Shown here in pieces: positions 38,746 to 51,398 of a stretch of 64,000 nucleotides of DNA. Within the stretch, counting starts at the first letter, position 1. Each line of letters starts with the position of its first letter. The notes beneath the pieces were generated by a model, which saw nothing but the letters and a program-made list of their open reading frames with translations, did not search any database and was not told where the DNA came from. Position numbers and translations under genes: made by a program. The DNA comes from Leptoclinus maculatus (lineage: Eukaryota > Chordata > Actinopteri > Perciformes > Stichaeidae): assembly GCA_032191485.1 (NCBI GenBank), contig JAVDOI010000006.1, forward strand, positions 9,592,056-9,656,055. Reading direction: 5' to 3'.

Positions 38746-40014
38746 TTTTTGTTTCATTTAATTTCAATTTCGTAGTAATTTTAAGTCAAACCATGATGTT
38801 TTTTACTGAACCTGAAAAAGTAGTTTTGTGGCGTTGTTTATGTGTTGTGTTGTTTCAATTTAAAACAGCAACCGTAATCCAGATCAAAATATGTTTCCCT
38901 GTCATCTATGAAGTTAGTACTAACAAGCTCTTCATGGAAACGACAAGAACAATGTTCATGTCTATTTACATAGATCATCAACTGATGAGGATGCTGACTT
39001 TTAAACTGGAGCTTTAGCCTCAGTCTTTAGTATTATATAATCTGTAGCCAAGCATCACATCTTTAAAACCCGTTGACAAGATTGTCCTTTTAAAATAAAT
39101 CAGTTGGAGACGGCGATATCAACCGTCTCATGGAGCTATAGTTAGCTTAGTTAACTAGGTACTTGTGACAGTTTTCATTTCAGCAAAATCAAAGGCTGCA
39201 GGCCAGACACGAGAAGCTTGCTGGTGTGTACCTCTGAATGAAAAAAGGACCCGCTGTTTCAAAAATTACGAAGCATTGGTCAGATAATTAATGTTAGGAG
39301 TGCAAAACAAACAACATTAGAAAAAAGATGAGATGAGAGAATATGGCAGCAAAAACATTTAATACCCTTAGAAGCCTATAATTTGGTCTATTTATTATTG
39401 CTTTGCTTTTATACTTAGAAAGCTCTGATCACATTACTGGATAAATATTTGAAAATAATAAGGGGTTGCTCTTCCCAGTTGCCATATAATTAATGTAGAC
39501 ATGTTGTGTCAGAGGGGATATGAATTCAGTTCTCCCCCAGTTTATCTGCCTGCCTCTAATTTAAAACACAGTGCTGGGAAGAAAACAAGCTAAATCATGA
39601 AGGAGCTGTGAGGGAAGATGAAAAAGGAATGACAGACAGATTACTTATGTGAGGGGAAATATTTCATGTGGCATACCGTGTCTTTTTTCTGCCTCTCCCC
39701 CTTCTCTCATCTCTCCCACAAAGGTGTCTGTCCTGTCTTCTTTGTATGCAGTCAAACCTTAATTACTGACAGTGCTGAGAACCTGGCGTGTGCTCAGAAA
39801 GCTGAGAAAATTCCCAAACAGACAGACAAGAACAGGAATATTGAGTGGGTTGTCTCAAGAAGTATTTGATACTTGGGGAAATATAAGCTGAATTTGAGTG
39901 AGCCAGCCAATCACACGCAAGCTCAAGAAGGGGTCACTGTCCAGTCAGAGCCAATAATGCACAAGGAACTGAGCAGGGCATCAAATACACTTCTTTCCTG
40001 TGCCATAACATGTG

Positions 40015-40046
40015 AGCACACACACAACCACACACACACACACACA
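40015..40046. repeat. (CA)n microsatellite, interrupted
   Basis: CA run broken once by AACC. Confidence 0.85.
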
Positions 40047-41275
40047 TCTTAGTATAATATGAAGTGACAAGCCACAAGCTGAAAAAGTCTTGAAATATCA
40101 CCAAGACAGCGCTATAAACAGGTTTTATACTTGTGCGTGGGTGAGGAATAAACTTTGCGTCAGTGTTTTTTTGTGTTTGGGGGGAGTGGGAAGGTCTGTG
40201 TCTCTTTTTAATTATATACGTCTTAGAACCCACTAATACATTTTATTTTTTCAACCTCTGCGATGGCACATTATAATCCAAGCTGTCAGTTTTTTTATGT
40301 ATGTAATTATTCTTTACATCCATCAACTGATGGAGCGCTTTCAGTGATTGGAAAAGTGCTAATGTGGTACATACATACCCTAAAAATACATATTTAATCA
40401 GTTCAGACCAATTTATATTACATGAATCAAAAGTCTATGTTTAAACGAATTAGAGAGCTAAGACCGCCGGGCAACAATATTGTTTCCTTTTGTCCTCTTG
40501 GTCCACTGCAGGACCCATTTCCACTCTCACACACTCCTATCATACATATTGTGACATGCTCTCCATCATTATGTCAAGAAAAAAAATAGCGCTATAAGAC
40601 GTAACTTAAGACCTTGATTGCTTCCATGGATATGAATTGAAGTATTTTTCTAAGTGGTTCTTCACTGTATTGATAGACAACTTATGCAAGATACATAGTT
40701 TACATTGTATAAAAAGTATGGTTGGTGTGAAGAGTATGTGGTGTTCAATACTGCTAATGTTGTATTCCTATTAAACCCTAAAATGAGAATCCTCACATTG
40801 TAGATGGATGAAAACCAACCCCAAACTAACTTTGCAGGTCATAACAAACAGATTACAAATAATTAAGCAAGGTCAGTGTGGAAGTCTGCAGAAGGTCCAG
40901 TTTGTTTGTGAAAGTTTGTTTGTCCTCCTTATCGTTATGGTACATTGGTAAATGTTTCTGTTTGAGGCCATATTGCACAAACTGCCTCCTTATGTTAGTG
41001 ACTCCCAAAACTATCAGTAGCTACAACCTTTGATCATGTGGACAAGTTCTGAACATCATTTCTTGAGGCGCTTTTAGAGTTTTTGTACCATAATCTTGGT
41101 ATGAGCTACAGAAATGCTTGAAACTCTCTCTTATTTTAGAAATGTACCAGATTAAGAACTATTTTAACACTGACTGTATTTGTCCTGGTACTGAATGACA
41201 CTGCCAACTTGGTGAAGCCTTTTTCAAAAAAAGATTTTGAATTTTTAGTCTTTTATGTGTGCTTTTATGCACTTT

Positions 41276-41402
41276 TATAAGTGAATCTTGTATGCTGCCA
41301 TCTTGGCCAGGACCCCTTTGAAAAAGAGACTTTAAAACTCAAATGGAGCACCATGTCTAAAAAACGGTTGAATAAATACATAAAGATAAATAAATAAAAA
41401 AA
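41276..41402 (+). mobile_element. Fish LINE-type 3' tail
   Basis: Carries GCTGCCATCTTGGCCAGGAC, then TTTGAAAAAGAGACTTTAA and a terminal AAATAAATAAATAA simple repeat, the layout of a widespread fish LINE 3' end. Upstream coding remnants are not recognisable. Confidence 0.55.
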
Positions 41403-42794
41403 TACCAAGAGTTGCACAAGTTGCAGATGACTTGTATAGGAAACATTGCTATGTTTATTGCTGTTGTATCTAGGTGGAGCGGCAGTGACTACTCGTTATC
41501 TGAGTTGGTACTCACTCTATACTCTCTCTCACGCCAGCACATGTTGAAAAGGCATCGAAGCACCTCTGTCTTGTTGAGAGTTGAGAGTGAGACCTACTGC
41601 TGATTTACTGTTCTAACTAGATACGTCTCTCTCGGTCGACAATAAGCACTGGAACACCTGAAAATAGTGCTGCACTCTATTCTTCCTGCTGGAGCAAAAT
41701 GCAATTAACTCTGATAGGCTACAAAATGTGGGATCCGTTTTTGATTGTATTCCTTTCATTATGTGGGAGGCACTTCAGACCCGTGGAACTATTCTAAAGA
41801 AACTATTTTTCAAACTCTCAAGTCAGAGGATGGTACACATGTGGATGGAACTGACTGTAGAGATCTCGTTGACAGCTGCACTCTGCATTTTGGCAGAGCA
41901 TCTGCCTTGTCCTTTCACATTTGTTTAAGGTCAGTGAAGCGCTGCATGTTCACTGCCTGAAGTAAAGTGCTGTTACAAAAACAAGGACGTGCATCCAAAC
42001 CCGTTTCCAAGTCAAGTCCTTCACTCATTTGAAAATGTTTCTTTGACAGCAATGATTTAGGTGTGGTGGTCTGACTGGACTGCTGCCGTATAAGCAAATA
42101 AAAAACAAAACATTACCTGCGCATTTGTCATATACAACGTAAGGAGCAGGTATCCAAACGCTATGCGTCTTATGACCAATCTATCGATCCAATACAGCAC
42201 ATTGGCACCTGAGGCATGGCCAATTCCTATTAAATATACAGTTGCTTGACAATTTTACAGTAACAAGACAATGTTCCACACCATCAAGAACAATATTATT
42301 CCCATAATAATCATATTGTCATATTGGAATAAAGGTATTCTCTCCTCTTTTAGTTAAGTGAAGCCTAGTTACAGCCTCATTTAACACTCACTGCACATAA
42401 CATTATCCCAAAGAGTAAGGATATAACTTTTAGATTGTATCTGTATAATACAAGTTTTTTGTGTTTCGGGACCAGTGCATCCCTAACAACCACTTTTACA
42501 AAGAACAGGATTTGGGTATTAACATTTTTTTATTCGTGAAAACATATGATATTAAATTGTTCTGCAACACTGAACAAAGGCTACTGGACCGAGCACAATT
42601 GTTGCTGTATAAAATCTGTCAATAGTAAAGCTTGTTAGAAACAACACACATAAATCCCAGATCTGAATTATTGCCAGATTCGCCAAGGGCTATCTGTCTA
42701 CCATATTTTAATCAGTAATCCATTGATAACCTTTTAGAATATCTTGCAAACACAGTCAAGGATAAAAAAACACTCCACCTTCCAACTGTGTTGG

Positions 42795-42887
42795 CTGGCG
42801 ACTGGGTGGCGCACTGATTAGGCAGACTGTCCTTCAAGTAGCAGGATCCAGTTGAGTCTCTAGTGACAGCGAACAAAATCCATCTCT

Positions 42888-42888
<1 letters not shown>
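42795..42888 (+). mobile_element. Probable tRNA-derived SINE head
   Basis: GGGTGGCGCACTGATTAG resembles a pol III A box in tRNA context. About 35 bp on, CAGGATCCAGTTGAGTC resembles a degraded B box, followed by AGTGACAGCGAAC and a CA microsatellite. This arrangement is typical of tRNA-derived fish SINEs. The B box is mutated, so a functional RNA is unlikely. Confidence 0.45.

Positions 42889-42957
<69 letters not shown>
42889..42957. repeat. (CA)n microsatellite
   Basis: Pure CA run of 69 bp directly after the SINE-like segment. Confidence 0.96.
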
Positions 42958-42959
<2 letters not shown>

Positions 42960-45152
42960 ACACCTCTGGAAGACTACATTTTGGCAAAGAAGAGGAAACT
43001 AGAAGGAAGGAAACAAAGTATGGAAAGGGATAAGGGAGGAGGACAGGAGGAGAAATGAAGGAGAGGAGAAAAACTGATGACAGACAGCAAAGGCAGATGT
43101 ACTTGCAGTGTAACCAAAGAAAAAACAGAAATCCAATACATCAAAGGCTCTGTTCCAGACGAGTAAGTTAAGGAGGATGAGGGAGTGTGAAGAAAGAGCA
43201 GGAAAATTATAAGTGCTTCCAACTTGTTGAATAACAGAAATCTAAATTCCCATTATTCAACTCTTTACTGTATGTATACATCCTTCAAACCCACCTCTAT
43301 GCTGTGTTTCTTCAGTGTAGGTGGTACGTAAGGTATGTTTTCCTATGCCGATAATTCATTAAAAACAAGGTTCAATTATTTCTCGATAACATGCCAGCTC
43401 AGGTGACTCAAACGTAGTCCATTTCCGTCTCTGGCAAAAGATCAAAGACATCCATCATTGGAGCTGAAAAATTGTTCTGTTTCAAATGCAGTCTCCTTTT
43501 TCCCCTTAATTATATGCGGCTCCATTACGGAAGATGAGTCATGTTTATTAAAGGTGCCATAGAATAGTAGCTGAGGATATCTGTGGCAGATTAGTTTTGG
43601 AGTGTATATTGTTCTGAGAATTCAAGGGGCCACTCAATTATCCGAGTCCTTTGATGTAGCTGTAAGTAAGGATATGAAATAAAATGATGGCACATGCTTG
43701 AGTCGGTACGATGACAGCTTCCTGATACTTTGAGTACCAAACCACTTGCACTGCAGATGGATTGGTCACGGTAAGGGAAAACTGGCTTTCTGCATCCATA
43801 TACCTATTCCCTCTTTTTCCACACTGGAAGAGAAGCATCATGTTTCCTCCACCTGCACATTTTTTCTCTCACAGCCTTGAAGATAACCTCAAAAGAACAA
43901 ACTGTTACCACAGAATGACAGGTGGCAGGGAGGAAGTTGGGCTTATTTCAGGCATCTTTCATTTCCTCAGTGACGGGGAACGAGTCTCTGATGTGCCGCT
44001 TGCTTCCATTTTCTTTGGATCTGGGCTGGTGTCAGTACTTGTGAAAGACGAAGTGGGGAGGAGAGGGGAGACATGGGGGTGAGATCAATGTGACTCAGGA
44101 GTGAAAGTGGCAAAAAAAAGTTTTTTTTTCTGCACTCTGCAGGGACTTTGTTTCAGATGCATTTGTGCAAAATGTCTTCAGTGTCTTTTTTTTCTGATGT
44201 TCTTGTGAAAGGTGGAAGATAACACGTGCTGCAGTTTGCAAGCTACGATTTACACAAGTTGACTTTTTCTCTTTTAATGTGCAACCGGCTGCTCAGCCTT
44301 TTCTAAAGCTGGCAAATATCCCAGTTTGAAAACAAAGTGACATCAATTTTAATTGATTTCAGGGTTCCCATGGCACCAATTCAAAACACTTCATTTTCAA
44401 TGAAAAGATATCAATGAGCTCCAGTATAATATTTAAAAACAGCTATGTTTTTAATAGACCGATAATTACTTAAAATTACTGTGAGGAAACTTCTAATAGG
44501 TTATGAAATTTCAATCTCAATTTAATACCGATGGCTCTATATGACCTACATAAGTAAATGAGACATTCAGCGAAAATATTGGCTATTTTTATATAGTTAA
44601 TCTTAATGCTTGTCATCGGTGCCACCGGGTCGGATTCTGTGCAAAATGAGACGAAATCATGCAGGTTCACTGCTGCTGTCTCCTGTCTTTGTTAATTATA
44701 AAAGCTTTAATGAAGTTGTTGCGGAGGAGAGAGGTTAATTTTCCCCAGCAGGATGGTACTGTGGCGCCTAATCAGACATGCACTGTATTCCCTAAATTAT
44801 CTGACAATGTTACATGTTGGCCTCGTGTTTGAAACGAAATGCCCAAAAGTATGTTTTTCTTTTAATTTCTATCTTTTAAGACAACATTCCTACATCAAGC
44901 GAGTCAACAAATGTCAAACAATATTCAAGAGGTACCATTTGACCTCTACTAAAGCTGTGGGGGGATCATTTTGAAGCAAACGGACATCGTCTCAGATTAT
45001 TTTCTGCCCATCTTGTTTGAATTAGTTTATTTTTGATGGATGGCACATCCATGCTTGACTGGTGTGATTGAAAGCTCCAGAACGAGCTCCTGAATAGACC
45101 TTGTTGTGGGATTGTTTACCATCTGCCATGCTGCTTTGAAATCTAACCTGAT

Positions 45153-45179
45153 TGTGTGTGTGTGTGTGTGTGTGTGTGT
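45153..45179 (+). repeat. (TG)n tract upstream of a cpne5 acceptor
   Basis: Thirteen TG units end 15 bp before the exon at 45195, with a short T-rich stretch (TTGTTATTTTTCCCAG) between. UG repeats next to 3' splice sites are known to bind TDP-43 and CELF-type proteins in vertebrates; an effect here is inference. Confidence 0.9.
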
Positions 45180-45194
45180 TGTTATTTTTCCCAG

Positions 45195-45236
45195 AACTAT
45201 CAAGGTGGAGGTGTACGATTGGGATAGGGATGGCAG
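45195..45236 (+). CDS. cpne5: cpne5 exon (42 bp): C2B calcium loop 3, first half
   Basis: Completes Arg-117, then TIKVEVYDWDRDG (118-130) and two bases of Ser-131. D125 and D127 are calcium-loop-3 ligands. At 42 bp it is the smallest exon in the window. Acceptor AG is at 45193-45194 and donor GTGAGT at 45237. Phase is 2 in and 2 out. Confidence 0.95.
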
Positions 45237-45424
45237 GTGAGTGTGATTGCAGAAAAAAAGTACTCAAACTTAAGCCAAGTTTACTGTTTTCAGAAATATT
45301 TACCATAGGAACCGATCATTTCCTGTCACAAAGTTCTATTTCGTTCCTGACATCTGTCCTGTTATTTGTACCTATCATTTTTTTCCTACTCATTGGTGTT
45401 GTCTCCTTTTATTCCTTTTCCCAG

Positions 45425-45500
45425 CCATGACTTCATTGGGGATTTGACAACCAGCTACCGAGAGCTAGCTCGAGGGCAGAGCCAGTTTAATGTCTACGAG
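45425..45500 (+). CDS. cpne5: cpne5 exon: C2B end
   Basis: Completes Ser-131, then residues 132-156 HDFIGDLTTSYRELARGQSQ, FNVYE. D133 is the fifth calcium-ligand aspartate of C2B. The preceding intron is only 188 bp. Acceptor AG is at 45423-45424 and donor GTGAGT at 45501. Phase is 2 in and 0 out. Confidence 0.96.
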
Positions 45501-47582
45501 GTGAGTAATGCCAGTGTTTTCACGTCGTCTGTTGGCTCCTGAGATCTGGAGTCTCTCCACGCAGTGCATCGTCTTGGATCCCATTTCTGACACGAGTGAC
45601 ATTTCTATCTCTGACATCGCTGTCGCACTGTTTTCCATTACTCTAGCACATTCCTCTCCATCTTCTAACCCTGCGGCAAACCAATGCATTTATTCAACAA
45701 TTCTTCCTTACATTCCTAATTCATTCATGGTTATACATCCAATTAAATATTTCTTCTGCACAAATCCTTTTTTGTTATTGGATTTATTTTTGAAATGAAA
45801 TGACCTGCACACTGACACACAAGGAAAAGGAGCTATTAGCAGCAGTGTGAAACAGGATAAATAGAAAAACAATCCGGGGATTTAGTGTTATAATAGCTAT
45901 TTCTCAGTACTTCTCATGGGATAGCTTAACATGTCCCTTAACAGCACACAATACAGCTTTGTATGCAAATTACAAATCCAACTCTGGTCCCAGAATCCAA
46001 GGGTGATGGGCAAGGCCTGGAAATGACAGATGTGTGAAATCACAATTTATTTTGTCAAGAGCAGAATTGAGTTAATTTATGAGAAATATGCTACTGTTAG
46101 ACTGAGAATGAAGGCTACCATTGAACATAAACCTTTGTTAAAAGCAAAAAAAAGCAAAAATAAAAACATTTGAAAGTCAAAATCTCACCATAAAGGAGGA
46201 CACGTTAATTGCTTTAGGCTTCTGTGGTGGCCTCCAGCCGAAGGACAAATACCTGTCTTTTGGATGTCAGCTCCATTATACGCTACTCTTGATTCCTCTC
46301 TACCTCCCAGTGAGACTGAAAGGCCCTTTAGTTTTTGCATCAGCAGATTGTTCAGTGTGTCAGACAAATTGCCATCCCTCCATGTTAAATTAGGGGCTGT
46401 CACTTTCATGCCTAGCAGCCATAGAGGATCGAGGTAATGAGCTGAGACGTCTTTGGTCTCCAGATTGACATTTCTCTCTTGTTCTGGGGCTGGGGGAATA
46501 CCGGTACAGTTAATGTAAGTCTTGCAGTTTAAGCCTGTCTCATCCATTGATTCTTGTTGCCTCAGGTTTGTGTTTGAATGTCCAAACTTGTCCCCTGTAA
46601 TTGTGTGATTGACGTGTGTAAGATATTCAAGGTGAAGTGTTTCTATTTTCTTACATGAGCTACAATTTCCCCTAATGCACATCTGTTACTTAGCGCACAC
46701 ACAACCTCACCTTCTCACGTTCCTTGAAGGGGTCATATCATTAACTTTTTCAGTGCTTATGCACAAACATTTGGGTAACTGGTGTGTCTACCAACCCACA
46801 AACAAGCCATTCAGATTCAGTTCCCCTTCCAATGTCACATGCAGGCTCATTAGAACAGACCGTCCCCCATCTGAGTATCTCCGCCCACGGCTTGAGAACT
46901 ACCTTTGCAAAGGCGCATTATTTTTTTCCTGCAAAACAATAAGAGCAGACAGGCCTTTTTCGGGAGGGGGGCTTAAAGAGATGTGCGCTAAAACAGAGCC
47001 TTTCACACAGAGGGTGAATACAGGTATATTCAGACGAACAGTATGAGAAAAAAGTAAAAATACATACTTGCTGGCAGAATCCAGCAAACAATAAATTATA
47101 GGGAGTTTTATTATAATAATAATACTAATAAGCTAGTAATGCAGTATTTCGATTGGATGGATTTAAGGTTGACTGTTTGTTTCTGAGTCTGAATAAAATG
47201 TTTGCAGCTGAAGAGACTAGCTTGGGAAAATTGACCAATTTTTTAAGATGGAATTTTAAAATTGTTTTTTCACATACCTGTTAAATTATTAGGATAGGTT
47301 ATTTAAATAAATATTTGAAATACTTGTTTATTGTAAGATTTTGTAACCATTTTTGGCAAAAACTAAAATATTGTATTTACACACCTATATACGGTGCGTG
47401 TAGATATAGTAATTTGTATTTATGTATTTATGTGAATAGTGCCCATCTTGTATATTAAATAATCATGTAAAATACTATATGGTTATATTTTTGCTTAAAA
47501 GCCACAATTCTACACTTTTTTTTTTGCTAAATTGAGGCCAAAATATCTTCATTTTAGGATACCTATACCTCTTGTTTTTTAG
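45501..47582 (+). other. cpne5 intron (2.1 kb)
   Basis: Contains an interspersed repeat at 46715-47080. A 165-codon minus-strand frame (46185-46682) has no recognisable family and no splice support; treated as chance. Confidence 0.65.
46715..47080 (+). repeat. Common teleost interspersed repeat (GAATACAGGTATATTCAGAC family)
   Basis: Has the order GGGGTCATATCATTAACTTT ... CTTAAAGAGATGTGCGCTAA ... CAGAGGGTGAATACAGG ... ATATTCAGACGAACAGTATG, known to me as an abundant dispersed repeat of percomorph fish, probably a non-autonomous DNA element. Both ends look truncated, so the limits are approximate. Confidence 0.6.
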
Positions 47583-47636
47583 GTGATTAATACAAAGAAG
47601 AAAATGAAGAAAAAGAGATATGTCAACTCTGGAACA
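47583..47636 (+). CDS. cpne5: cpne5 exon: lysine-rich linker after C2B
   Basis: Eighteen codons VINTKKKMKKKRYVNSGT (residues 157-174). KKKMKKKR (161-168) is a polybasic stretch that in copines sits at the C2B/A-domain junction and may add electrostatic membrane contact. Acceptor AG is at 47581-47582 and donor GTAAGT at 47637. Phase is 0 in and 0 out. Confidence 0.94.
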
Positions 47637-48346
47637 GTAAGTATGGCTCCAGCAGCAAACCAGGACTGAGACTGTGTCTCTTTTTTCTGGTTCACACCTA
47701 CTCTTCTGTTAAATGATTCCCTCTTTAAGTATCACGTGGGTTTTGGTGTCTGTGCTTTCTATGTTGTGAAAAAAGGAGACGTACATTTCTTAATTAATTC
47801 ACATACATGCCAATTAATTAAAACATTTAGTAAAAAGCAGAAAAATAAGCTTTGTTGATTCAGCTATAGTTTTGAAATCCAGCTCAAGCTAAATAACGTA
47901 ATAGTCATATATGTGTGTATTTGCGTTTCCTATACACAAACACACTATCCATTATATACTACAGTACATAGTGATAATGCAAGATGTAGCTGTAAAGTAT
48001 TTTGGTGGGACAAAATAAAAGATGAAGGGGCTCTACGAAGGACATACTGTGATATCTGCAAGATCAGACGGAGCGACACAAACGACCAATTGAGACACCA
48101 ATTATCACACAACTTACACAGCAGTGTGGGCATCCGCACGTAATGCCTACAAATGCATCTCATCCTCTCTTCAAACTTGTCCTTGTAAATGAATCCGTCA
48201 TCCGAAACCACACGGTTCACATCTTTTACTAAATTGAGTGTCAAGTGCAGATCCACAACATTCTGTGTAGGTATTGTATTCATTTAGTAAGAAAAGATCC
48301 TTACCACCATGTTTAATCAAAGGTTTCTCCTTGTCTTTAATTCCAG
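47637..48346 (+). other. cpne5 intron (0.7 kb)
   Basis: No repeat is recognised. A 112-codon minus-strand frame (47945-48283) crosses it without known similarity. Confidence 0.7.
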
Positions 48347-48408
48347 GTGACCCTGCTCTCGTTCTCAGTGGAGTCAGAGTTCACCTTCTTAGATTACATC
48401 AAAGGCGG
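48347..48408 (+). CDS. cpne5: cpne5 exon: entry into the A domain
   Basis: VTLLSFSVESEFTFLDYIKG (175-194) plus two bases of Gly-195. TFLDYIKGG is the copine signature just before the vWA-like fold. Acceptor AG is at 48345-48346 and donor GTGAGT at 48409. Phase is 0 in and 2 out. Confidence 0.95.
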
Positions 48409-50198
48409 GTGAGTTGGAATGACTTTCTGACCCCCAAGTGTTGTTTAAAGAAAGAAATGGCCTCTTTGCAATTCCTGTTATAAAGAAACAATGCGGTTAA
48501 AGTAGTGCAGATTTCATTTTCAAGTGTAAGCCAATAGTATATCAGTTATGGAGAGAAATTAGGGTTGATTTGATAAGGCAGTGGTCAGATTTTATTTGAG
48601 GTCACTATTAAAGACTGATTGCTTGCATGACGTTAAATTGTCCATTTCATGGGGTATTGAGGATTACATTTATTTGCTTTAAACCTGCATTCATTGCGAC
48701 TTGGGAGCAGCGCAACATGTTATTACTTTATGATCAGTTGTTATGGCTAGCATGTCAGCAAACTATTGCCTGTTTACACATTCAATAGACACTGAGCAAC
48801 ATTAGTATTGGAGTGGTGTTTCTGGCGGCATTGCAAATGTTCCGTCTTCTTTCAGCTCTATTTTGCTCTGCACAGGTTCCCAAAAAAAATATGTGGTTCT
48901 TTAGCTGCTAAATGCAACACAGGTAGTCGCTAACGTTGCCTGCCTGCCGTTTGGTGCTAGGCAGGTAGCACACAGTGGGTCTATCAGAGCTTTTACGGAA
49001 AACAACTGCTTGCTGGAAACAACCTAAAAGCTGTAGAACCTAAACCATGAGCTGAAACATGCTGAAACGCAGAGGTCAGAGAACCCCTTTACATTAATCA
49101 CATGAAAGGACACTGTAAAAAAACAAAAAATACAACCGATAGGAACTTAAATTGATAATACATTACTGATAACGACAAGTATAATATATAATTTAGAGTC
49201 TTCATTAAAATTGTATTAAAATGCATTTATCTCTATCCCCTTATCTTTCATGTATAGTGGCACCATACATTTCACAGTAGGTGCTGTCTCTAGTAATAAT
49301 GTGCCAAATATATTGTAAATTTGCCAGCCAAGGCTAAACTGTCTTCACTGCAGGTACAACCCTTCCACCTCTGTTTAGTTTAAGAGCGTGAGGTTGACAT
49401 GTAAATATCAAGTATGTCTCAGGTGAAGGGTGCCTTTCAGGCAGGTTAGGCTCTGCTTTGATCTCCACTGTCCCATCACAACGGGTAGGCTGTCATGGGT
49501 TTTATGAGCTGTGGCAGAGCTGACAAGTGTGACGGATTCCTCTGACAAACAGTTCCTGGCTTTGGCTGATCTATGACACAAAAACCTTAAGGTTTAGTGG
49601 CCTTGCTTAAAAAATATCATCCCTATCAGTCTGCCCCCTCACATTACTCTGGCACTTACTGAATAGAAATAGTTGGTTCTTGCAAATATGGAGCCCTCTG
49701 CTCTTTAGTAAATGGATGAAAGTTGGGAAAGTGTGTCACTGACCAAGCACTTTGCAGCATTAACATCTGAGAAAGAACACATAACATGTCTACATGACAT
49801 TTCTAAACTAGCTCTTAAAGCACTTTTCTGCTACACCTTTCACCGTGATGCAAAGGGAACTCTGGCAGATGTTTTGTCTCATTTGACAAGAAAAATGTGG
49901 CTATTCAAATAACTCAAAAGTTCATCTCCAAGGGTGCAGCACTGTTAGGCTGAAGGAATGAGAGGGCATGTTATGCTTGGACTATAATGACAGAGGCCAT
50001 CTCTCTTCGCTGATTATGGTTCAGTGCACTCCTATCAGGTTAATAAAGTAGCAGTTAAAGTCTTAACAAGACTGCAGAGACAATTTGATGGGTCAGTGAG
50101 GCTCTTTTTAGAGGGGTTCGACAGAATGGCAAGAGTCTACAAAAGATGTGTCAGCTTTGAATTTATTTATTTTTTAAATACTGACATTTATCACACAC

Positions 50199-50200
<2 letters not shown>

Positions 50201-50229
<29 letters not shown>
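50201..50229. repeat. (CA)n microsatellite
   Basis: Uninterrupted CA run of 29 bp. Confidence 0.93.
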
Positions 50230-50231
<2 letters not shown>

Positions 50232-50339
50232 ACTTTGTGGCTTGGTGGTTGAGGACACTTTTACAAGAAATGCAATAGTGCAAATAGCAATAATTTGCAT
50301 TGATAAGAGAAGAAAATGCTTTCCCAGACAATCGTAGAG

Positions 50340-50745
50340 AATCATGATCTCAATTCATTCAGATCATGGACTCGCCACATGGTTTGTTACACAGAACCAT
50401 CTGAGAAGGCCTGGCAATTTTCAAAAAAATACTCAAAAAAACATCTGTCAATTGAACTCTTACTAGGTAGAAGAGTGAAAACTTATTTTCCATCGAGAAA
50501 AGCCTTCAGTGCCGTTCAGACACAACTGACGCTTTTGTAGCATACCCTTTCCTCTTCGGGAGCTGCCAATGTTGTTTAGAACAAACAGTCGCCTTTGTGT
50601 GTGTCATCTCGCACACTTGCCAGCTTCTCCTCACAGGACGCCGATTTGTCCGTGCTCTAACTGGAAGCAAACGCATTACTTGAAGCATGACAAGAAGGAT
50701 TTCCGTGTGATATGTAATGCCGCAATCCTCACGTGATCTTGTGAC
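50340..50745 (-). mobile_element. Internal fragment of the hAT family seen at 466-1353
   Basis: Its reverse complement aligns to the interior of 466-1353. A 29-bp word is identical (50379-50407 against 1056-1084), the GAAGGCTTTTCTCGATG word matches 916-932, and the GAGCACGGAC...CGTCCTGTGAGGAG stretch matches about 770-800. No terminal inverted repeats are found here. The small ATG frame of the first copy has lost its start (ATTG instead of AATG). Confidence 0.8.
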
Positions 50746-51229
50746 AACCAATTAAGTGTAATTAGTGATAAGATTAACAGGGTCAGGCTGTTGCATATTC
50801 TCTGTCCCCACACCACACTGAATCATTTTATTATTATTCTTTGGCCTTCCTCTTTGATGGCTCTCATAGATAATAGAAGGTCATTAAGGTCCCCAAAGGC
50901 CTTGTCTCAATGTCGTAAATTAGCAAGAAGAGGCAAGTGCTTCATCAGCAGACAATTGGGTTATGATTTGATATTAAGTGCTCCATCTATTGCTTGTTAC
51001 CCAGCTCAATGTCTCAAAGGAGACTACGCCTTCTCAAGGGAGGTGACAAACAGTTAAAAGTGCAATCTTATTTGAAAACTGAGCAACTGCACTATTGTGT
51101 CTTAACGTATAAAGAAAACCCAAAAGGCAATTCAATAATTGATATGTTTGTAAGTATGTGATAATAAAAATAGTTGCCTTTTTTTGTATGATGTTCCTTC
51201 CTCTTAGGTATCTTTTCTCGTATCAGAAA

Positions 51230-51231
<2 letters not shown>

Positions 51232-51308
<77 letters not shown>
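51232..51308 (+). repeat. (GT)n then (AG)n microsatellite
   Basis: A 65-bp GT run passes into a short AG run, about 90 bp upstream of the exon at 51399. Confidence 0.96.
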
Positions 51309-51398
51309 CATTTAATGAGGCTTGGCTTGTTATTATTGTTGGCTGGTCTCTGTCGTTGATTTTTTTTCCCCATGTCCTCCTCTCCATCCCCCTTGTAG

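Larger units (their letters stand above)
38006..45194 (+). other. cpne5 intron (7.2 kb)
   Basis: Contains a degenerate tandem-like repeat (38656-38745), a LINE-type tail (41276-41402), a probable tRNA-derived SINE head (42795-42888) with an adjoining CA run, and a GT tract before the next acceptor. No other exon is seen. Confidence 0.65.
48409..51398 (+). other. cpne5 intron (3.0 kb)
   Basis: Holds a probable old interspersed repeat around 48850-49180, a CA run, the inverted hAT-family fragment 50340-50745 and a long GT run. 50770-51060 is repeat-free. No exon is seen. Confidence 0.65.

Noticed and set aside
46185..46682. Longest open frame in the window (165 codons, minus strand)
   Set aside because: No recognisable domain, no splice context, and a frame of this length is expected about once or twice by chance in 64 kb on both strands.
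47945..48283. 112-codon minus-strand frame in a cpne5 intron
   Set aside because: Looks somewhat protein-like, but I cannot match it to any transposase or host family and see no flanking element structure.
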